From the NCBI GenBank assembly GCA_964624765.1, contig CAZUZO010000130.1, forward strand, positions 1-9,986: a DNA stretch of 9,986 bases, read 5' to 3'. The stretch's first letter is position 1. Each line of letters opens with the position of its first letter. This stretch comes from JAGTVB01 sp964624765. GTDB lineage: Bacteria; Pseudomonadota; Gammaproteobacteria; HK1. The translations under genes were made by a program, and so were the position numbers. A model generated the notes under the pieces. The model was not told the DNA's origin and searched no databases. It was given only the letters and a program-made list of their open reading frames with translations. This document shows positions 6,611 through 9,986 of this stretch, in pieces.

Positions 6611-6793
6611 CTATCGGCGAGCCTCCTCGGAGGACAGTTGTCGAGCTTCGTCTTCGAGCATAACCGGAATGTCTTCACGGATAGGATAACCTAACCGACA
6701 GGCCCGACAAATGAGCTCCTGATCCGAGACCCGATACACGAGCGGCCCCTTGCACACAGGGCAAACTAAGATCTCGAGCAGCTTTTTATCCAT
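6611..6793 (-). CDS. ycaR: YcaR/Trm112-like small zinc-ribbon protein (UPF0434)
   Basis: A 60-residue protein of the UPF0434/Trm112 family. The family is widely conserved beside lpxK and kdsB, but its bacterial role is not firmly known; eukaryotic and archaeal Trm112 is a methyltransferase partner. The start MDKKLLEILVCPVCKGPL is typical of the family. Four cysteines, C11 and C14 (CPVC) with C29 and C32 (CRAC), look able to bind zinc, and the tail YPIREDIPVMLEDEARQL (36-53) is the conserved Tyr-Pro-Ile...Pro-Val-Met-Leu segment. An in-frame ATG lies at 6859, but it would add 22 residues from inside lpxK that do not fit the family, so the ATG at 6793 is chosen. It overlaps the lpxK stop by 8 nt (ATGGATAA), which implies translational coupling. 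It is the last gene of the operon; kdsB, often next, is absent. Confidence 0.92.
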   Translation of the reverse strand: MDKKLLEILVCPVCKGPLVYRVSDQELICRACRLGYPIREDIPVMLEDEARQLSSEEARR

Positions 6794-7775
6794 GCGGGAA
6801 TTTCCCTTCCAACAGCCGTAGCAAACGATCTCCCAAATGGGGATGAGGCCTGGCCTCAACGGGAATATACCAGTGGTGAGATTCGGCGAACGAGCGGCAC
6901 TTCACGGCATCTTTCTCCGTCATCATGACCGGAAAACGGTCATTGAAGGCAATATCCTGGAGCCGATAGTCATGATGATCCGCATAAGCATGGGCGATGA
7001 CGTGAATACCCGCACGTCGGAGCTGGTCAAAGAATCGCTCCGGGTGGCCGATCCCAGCCACCCCATGCACGGGGGTCTCCCGAAAGCTGGCCAACGCTCG
7101 TTCCTGACCCTCGTCGCGAAGATTACGCACCGGCCCCAGAGCCAGCGTCATAGAGCACTCGCCTCGCTCGGCAAGGCCGTTGGTAACGATGAGGTCAACT
7201 TCTTGCAAGCGCTGGACAGGTTCGCGCAGAGGGCCGGCGGGCAGACACCGACCATTGCCATGGCGCCGGATGCCGTCCAGCACCGCTATCTCGACGTGTC
7301 TTCCGAGAGCGAGATGTTGCATGCCGTCGTCACTGATCACCACATTGCAGTCGGTGTGGTTGACCAATGCCTCTACTGCCACTGTACGATTTGGGCCTGC
7401 CGCCACCGGACATCGGGCGCGACGCGCAAGCACTACAGCCTCATCGCCGACCGCTCGCGGATCGGAATCGACTCGCACCTGCTGTGGCCAGTGCACGGCC
7501 CGTCCACGGTAGCCGCGACAGATAATCCCGGGACGATAGCCGTGCCCCGTCAGGAATCCTGCCAACCAAATGACAAGGGGCGTTTTCCCTGTCCCCCCCA
7601 CCGTGAGGTTACCGACCACGATCACCGGTATGGGAGACCACTTCACTGAACGAAGCCCGGCCCTGTAGGCGAGGCGCCGTCCTCGCACGGCAAAACAAAA
7701 CAGCCATCCCAGCGGCGCGAGACACAGACTCAAAGGGTGATTTTCGTACCAGATGGCGTCTAGGCGTCGACCCAT
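6786..7775 (-). CDS. lpxK: Tetraacyldisaccharide 4'-kinase (lipid A biosynthesis)
   Basis: Phosphorylates the 4' position of the tetraacyl-disaccharide 1-phosphate to give lipid IVA, using ATP at the cytoplasmic face of the inner membrane. It is the sixth step of the Raetz pathway. At 329 residues it matches E. coli LpxK (328). The N-terminus has a hydrophobic segment (about 14-31) expected to contact the membrane. The P-loop region is VVGNLTVGGTGKTPLV (53-68), followed by IICRGYRGR (84-92), DDGMQHLALGR (149-159), LPAGPLREP (178-186), a His-rich ADHHDY (265-270) in the region of the family's catalytic His, and MTEKDAVK (285-292). It starts 10 nt after the exbD stop with a weak ribosome binding site, so coupled translation is likely, and its stop overlaps the ycaR start by 8 nt. 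There is no msbA directly upstream, unlike E. coli. Confidence 0.96.
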   Translation of the reverse strand: MGRRLDAIWYENHPLSLCLAPLGWLFCFAVRGRRLAYRAGLRSVKWSPIPVIVVGNLTVGGTGKTPLVIWLAGFLTGHGYRPGIICRGYRGRAVHWPQQVRVDSDPRAVGDEAVVLARRARCPVAAGPNRTVAVEALVNHTDCNVVISDDGMQHLALGRHVEIAVLDGIRRHGNGRCLPAGPLREPVQRLQEVDLIVTNGLAERGECSMTLALGPVRNLRDEGQERALASFRETPVHGVAGIGHPERFFDQLRRAGIHVIAHAYADHHDYRLQDIAFNDRFPVMMTEKDAVKCRSFAESHHWYIPVEARPHPHLGDRLLRLLEGKFPHG

Positions 7776-7785
7776 AGCATCGCCA

Positions 7786-8232
7786 CTAGCGCGCCGTAGG
7801 CGCTGTCGATTCCTCCTGGGCTAGACGCGTCGCAAAGCTCAACCGATCGATACCGAGTTGGCGGGCCGCATCCATCACGTTGACCACCGCCTGATGAGGT
7901 GCCGATGCGTCGGCACTGACCAGCAAAGACGAGGCACCTGAGCGTCCCTCGCGAGCTCTAGCGATGGCTTGTTTGAGGGTTTCCCGCTGCCTGTTGACTA
8001 GCGATCGACCCTCAACCTGATACTGTCCACTGGCATCGATGGTTACGGCTATGGCGTGATCCTTCACCTCTTTAGGTTGAGCGGTTGCCTCAGGCAGCTC
8101 GATCTGCAGCTCGGAGTCACGCTCGAAGGTCGTGGACACCATAAAGAAAATGAGCAGCAAGAACACCACATCGATCAGCGGTGTGATGTTCAGCTCGATG
8201 CGTTGCTCCTGTCGTGGGCCGGTGAATCGCAT
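7786..8232 (-). CDS. exbD: ExbD/TolR-family proton-channel subunit
   Basis: Inner-membrane protein that with ExbB forms a proton-driven motor energising outer-membrane transport through TonB, or Tol-Pal in the TolR branch. The 148 residues fit the usual 130-150. After a short basic cytoplasmic tail, NITPLIDVVFLLLIFFM (15-31) holds the single membrane helix with the proton-carrying Asp at position 21. A periplasmic domain follows (about 40-135), with the family pattern of a Pro-Glu strand (ELPEA, 45-49), VTIDASGQYQVEG (63-75) and LLVSADASAPHQAVVNVMDAA (split over 103-123). The start overlaps the exbB stop by one base (TGATG) and AAGAGG lies just upstream. No tonB is visible. The position before lpxK matches pseudomonad-type clusters, where these genes are commonly annotated exbBD. 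Function as a TolR-like protein cannot be excluded. Confidence 0.93.
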   Translation of the reverse strand: MRFTGPRQEQRIELNITPLIDVVFLLLIFFMVSTTFERDSELQIELPEATAQPKEVKDHAIAVTIDASGQYQVEGRSLVNRQRETLKQAIARAREGRSGASSLLVSADASAPHQAVVNVMDAARQLGIDRLSFATRLAQEESTAPTAR

Positions 8233-8876
8233 CAGGCGGCCTCTTGATGCCCACGCTCGAGTCGGCTCAAACCACGCAGGTCTTGCAATGCGTCAACCAT
8301 GCGCAACGTTTCTTGTTCCATCGTGAGCACCAGGCTGTCGATTCGTCCGCGAAAGTAGCGATAGAACATCAGACTCGGAATGGCAACGAACAAGCCTGCC
8401 GCGGTGGTGATCAAGGCCTCCGAGATACCCCCTGCAAGAGCACCCGCCTCGCCAACACCTTGGCTGGAAATGACCGCGAAGACCTTGATCATCCCGAGCA
8501 CGGTGCCCAACAGCCCCAGCAATGGCGTGATCGAAGCAATGGTCCCCAAGGTATTGAGATAGCGCTCCAGACCGTGGACGACATGCCGTCCCACTTCTTC
8601 GATACGCTCCTTCATGATCTCTCGATCCTGCTTGCGGTTGGCGAGACCCGCCGCCAAGATCCGACCGAGCGGCGATCCGGTGCGAATCGCCCGCATACGC
8701 TCGTCAGTCAGATCACCGGCCTTAGCCCATCGCCACACTTGCACCACGAGGTTGCTCGGCGCAACGCGATTTCGACGCAAGGTCCAGAAGCGCTCCGCGA
8801 CGATAGCCATTGCGATGACCGAACAGAGCAGTATCGGCACCATCAGCCAGCCACCGGCCTTGACAAGCTCAAACAC
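8232..8876 (-). CDS. exbB: ExbB/TolQ/MotA-family proton-channel protein
   Basis: Inner-membrane partner of ExbD, forming the pentameric scaffold of the proton channel. The 214 residues contain three predicted membrane helices (about 8-28, 109-136 and 152-174). The hallmark is ITPLLGLLGTVLGMIKVF (116-133) in helix 2, followed by ISEALITTAAGLFVAIPSLM (151-170) in helix 3, which holds the conserved Thr residues lining the channel. The start is GTG at 8876. GGAGG (8887-8891, minus strand) lies 10 nt upstream and supports it; a nearby ATG is out of frame. It is the first gene of the exbB-exbD-lpxK-ycaR operon, with a promoter candidate at 8907-8935, and is divergent from the glycosyltransferase gene. 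Assigned to ExbB rather than TolQ mainly from the lpxK neighbourhood. Confidence 0.93.
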   Translation of the reverse strand: MFELVKAGGWLMVPILLCSVIAMAIVAERFWTLRRNRVAPSNLVVQVWRWAKAGDLTDERMRAIRTGSPLGRILAAGLANRKQDREIMKERIEEVGRHVVHGLERYLNTLGTIASITPLLGLLGTVLGMIKVFAVISSQGVGEAGALAGGISEALITTAAGLFVAIPSLMFYRYFRGRIDSLVLTMEQETLRMVDALQDLRGLSRLERGHQEAA

Positions 8877-8906
8877 GAGATAGCATCCTCCAGCAAGATT
8901 TAGGGA

Positions 8907-8935
8907 AATGTACCAGACGCCCGTCTAGTGGGCAA
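8907..8935 (-). promoter_or_regulatory. Candidate sigma-70 promoter of the exbB operon
   Basis: On the minus strand TTGCCC (-35, 8930-8935) and TACATT (-10, 8907-8912) are separated by exactly 17 bp; each matches the consensus at 4 of 6 positions. Transcription would start near 8900, about 24 nt before the GTG and upstream of GGAGG. The spacer holds an inverted repeat AGACG/CGTCT (8915-8926) that could be an operator. Confidence 0.4.
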
Positions 8936-9030
8936 AGACCATGCCCGGTTGATCTCGGAAATGCCGCGGCCGTGCATCTAAGTGGGACAGAGTCCCCCCT
9001 CTCAACTTTGGTAACGCAGCCGATCAACTT

Positions 9031-9986
9031 ATGCACCCCCATCTACTCGTCGAGATTTCAGCCCACGGCTTCGGCCACCTCGCCCAGACCGCTCCGGTCG
9101 TCGATACCCTTTTTCGGCAGCTGCCTCACTTGCGCGTCACCGTGCGCAGCGGCTTGCCTCCAGCACTGTTGCGCACGCGGCTGACCGCGCCTTTTCAATA
9201 CGCACCCCATGACGCCGATATCGGTATGCGGATGGCCTCGCCGGTTACGGTGCGCGTGGCAGCAAGCCATGCAGCTTATCGCTGTTTCCATGTCAACTGG
9301 GGCGATCAAGTGGCGCGGGAGGCAAGAACGCTGCAAGAGCTGGCACCTGATCTCATCCTTAGCAACGTTCCTTATCGGGTACTTGCCGCTGCTGCCACTG
9401 CAGGGATCCCTGCAGTGGCACTCTCTTCGCTGAATTGGGCGGCGATCTACCGCCACTATTGTATCCACCTCCCGGGAGCCGACATCGTTCACGCCCAGAT
9501 CTTGGAAGCCTACCGAGCAGCCCAATGGTTCCTACGCATCGAACCAGCCTTGCCGATGCCAGACCTCGAGCGCTGCCTTGCGGTAGGTCCCATCGCGGCG
9601 CTCGGACGTCGGCGCCGAGACGAGCTATGGAGTGCGCACCAGATTCACCCAACCGAGCACCTTGTGCTCATTGGCCTCGGCGGGATCGATGTGGATATCC
9701 CAGTCGAGCGATGGCCTGTAATCCCCGGTGTACGATGGCTTGTGCCAAGTGGCTGGAGTTCGCGTCGCGTCGACCTCAAACCGTTTGATGACTTATCGAT
9801 GCCATTCCTAGATATGCTGGCGTCGTGCGATGCTGTGCTCAGCAAACCAGGCTATGGGACCTTCGTGGAGGCGGCCTGTCATGGCGTCCCTGTGCTCTCC
9901 ATACGGCGTCCGGACTGGCCCGAAACCCCCCATCTAAATAGCTGGTTGAACGCCCACGGTGTCTTGCTTGAAGTTGATCCGGAACA
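9031..9986 (+). CDS. GT-B glycosyltransferase, MurG/UGT-like (3' end beyond window)
   Basis: An open frame of 318 complete codons that runs off the right edge without a stop, so the protein is partial. It resembles nucleotide-sugar glycosyltransferases of the GT-B fold (MurG/GT28 and UGT relatives), which move a sugar from a UDP-sugar to a lipid or small acceptor. The N-terminal acceptor half has a glycine/histidine loop SAHGFGHLAQT (10-20) like the GHGxGH loop of this group. The C-terminal donor half opens around LVLIGLGGI (211-219), and SKPGYGTFVEAACHGVPVL (271-289) is the typical sugar-nucleotide motif. No signal peptide or membrane helix is seen. The ATG at 9031 is the only in-frame start: a stop lies at 8950-8952 with no ATG, GTG or TTG between, although no good ribosome binding site precedes it. 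Acceptor and sugar are unknown; divergence from a lipid A operon hints at an envelope role. The gene contains a perfect 28-bp palindrome (9393-9420). Confidence 0.85.
   Translation, partial: MHPHLLVEISAHGFGHLAQTAPVVDTLFRQLPHLRVTVRSGLPPALLRTRLTAPFQYAPHDADIGMRMASPVTVRVAASHAAYRCFHVNWGDQVAREARTLQELAPDLILSNVPYRVLAAAATAGIPAVALSSLNWAAIYRHYCIHLPGADIVHAQILEAYRAAQWFLRIEPALPMPDLERCLAVGPIAALGRRRRDELWSAHQIHPTEHLVLIGLGGIDVDIPVERWPVIPGVRWLVPSGWSSRRVDLKPFDDLSMPFLDMLASCDAVLSKPGYGTFVEAACHGVPVLSIRRPDWPETPHLNSWLNAHGVLLEVDPE
9393..9420. repeat. Perfect 28-bp palindrome inside the glycosyltransferase gene
   Basis: The 28 bases at 9393-9420 equal their own reverse complement, with 14-bp arms and no spacer, centred on GGATCC (9404-9409) and with CTGCAG in each arm (9398-9403 and 9410-9415). 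The next bases outward (C on both sides) break the symmetry. It encodes about residues 122-130 (ATAGIPAVA), a plausible family sequence, so the frame is intact. Confidence 0.95.

Noticed and set aside
6837..7649. 270-codon plus-strand frame opposite lpxK
   Set aside because: lpxK on the minus strand has all family motifs and fits the operon; the plus-strand translation is rich in His, Arg and Ser with no domain.
8244..8903. 219-codon plus-strand frame opposite exbB
   Set aside because: It is complementary to exbB, which has a clear ribosome binding site and three membrane helices; the plus-strand product is hydrophilic and unrecognisable.
8984..8996. GGGAC/GTCCC hairpin before the glycosyltransferase gene
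   Set aside because: A 5-bp stem with a 3-nt loop is common by chance, and it does not overlap a recognisable promoter or ribosome binding site.
9058..9525. 155-codon minus-strand frame inside the glycosyltransferase region
   Set aside because: The plus-strand frame from 9031 carries GT-B motifs and stays open to the edge; the minus frame has none.

Overview
This window looks like ordinary chromosome from a Gram-negative gammaproteobacterium, probably a draft or metagenome assembly because it contains a 100-N gap. The Gram-negative call rests on a lipid A kinase gene (lpxK) inside an exbB-exbD-lpxK-ycaR cluster, an order familiar from gammaproteobacteria. The sat gene (ATP sulfurylase of the stand-alone type also used by sulfur oxidisers) together with a cyanobacterial/plant-like glgC makes a Chromatiales-like sulfur oxidiser a reasonable guess, but no 16S or dsr/apr gene is present to prove it.

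Layout from left to right. (1) 9-977, minus: an FHA-domain protein. (2) 978-1545: gene-free stretch holding a 100-N assembly gap flanked by two identical 55-bp copies. (3) 1546-2847, plus: an ExeA/MshM-like AAA ATPase with a C-terminal membrane anchor. (4) 3026-4228, plus: sat. (5) 4275-4655, minus: yidD, convergent with sat. (6) 4656-5095: divergent intergenic region with a strongly structured REP-like palindromic element. (7) 5096-6352, plus: glgC. (8) 6353-6610: convergent intergenic region with a GC-rich stem-loop. (9) 6611-8876, minus: a tight four-gene operon, transcribed exbB, exbD, lpxK, ycaR. (10) 9031 to the right edge, plus: a MurG/UGT-like glycosyltransferase cut off by the window end, divergent from exbB.

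Functional themes are envelope biogenesis and energisation (ExbB/ExbD proton channel, LpxK lipid A kinase, YidD insertion factor, glycosyltransferase), sulfur metabolism (Sat) and glycogen synthesis (GlgC). The ExeA-like ATPase and the FHA protein are a divergent pair of possible envelope or signalling function whose shared upstream region is interrupted by the gap.

I found no mobile element, CRISPR array, tRNA or rRNA, and no clear sign of a new multi-gene system. The points most worth a second look are the exact 55-bp flanks of the gap, a perfect 28-bp palindrome inside the glycosyltransferase gene, the REP-like element upstream of glgC, the cyanobacterial-type GlgC with only one of two expected activator lysines, and an isolated yidD with an N-terminal extension.
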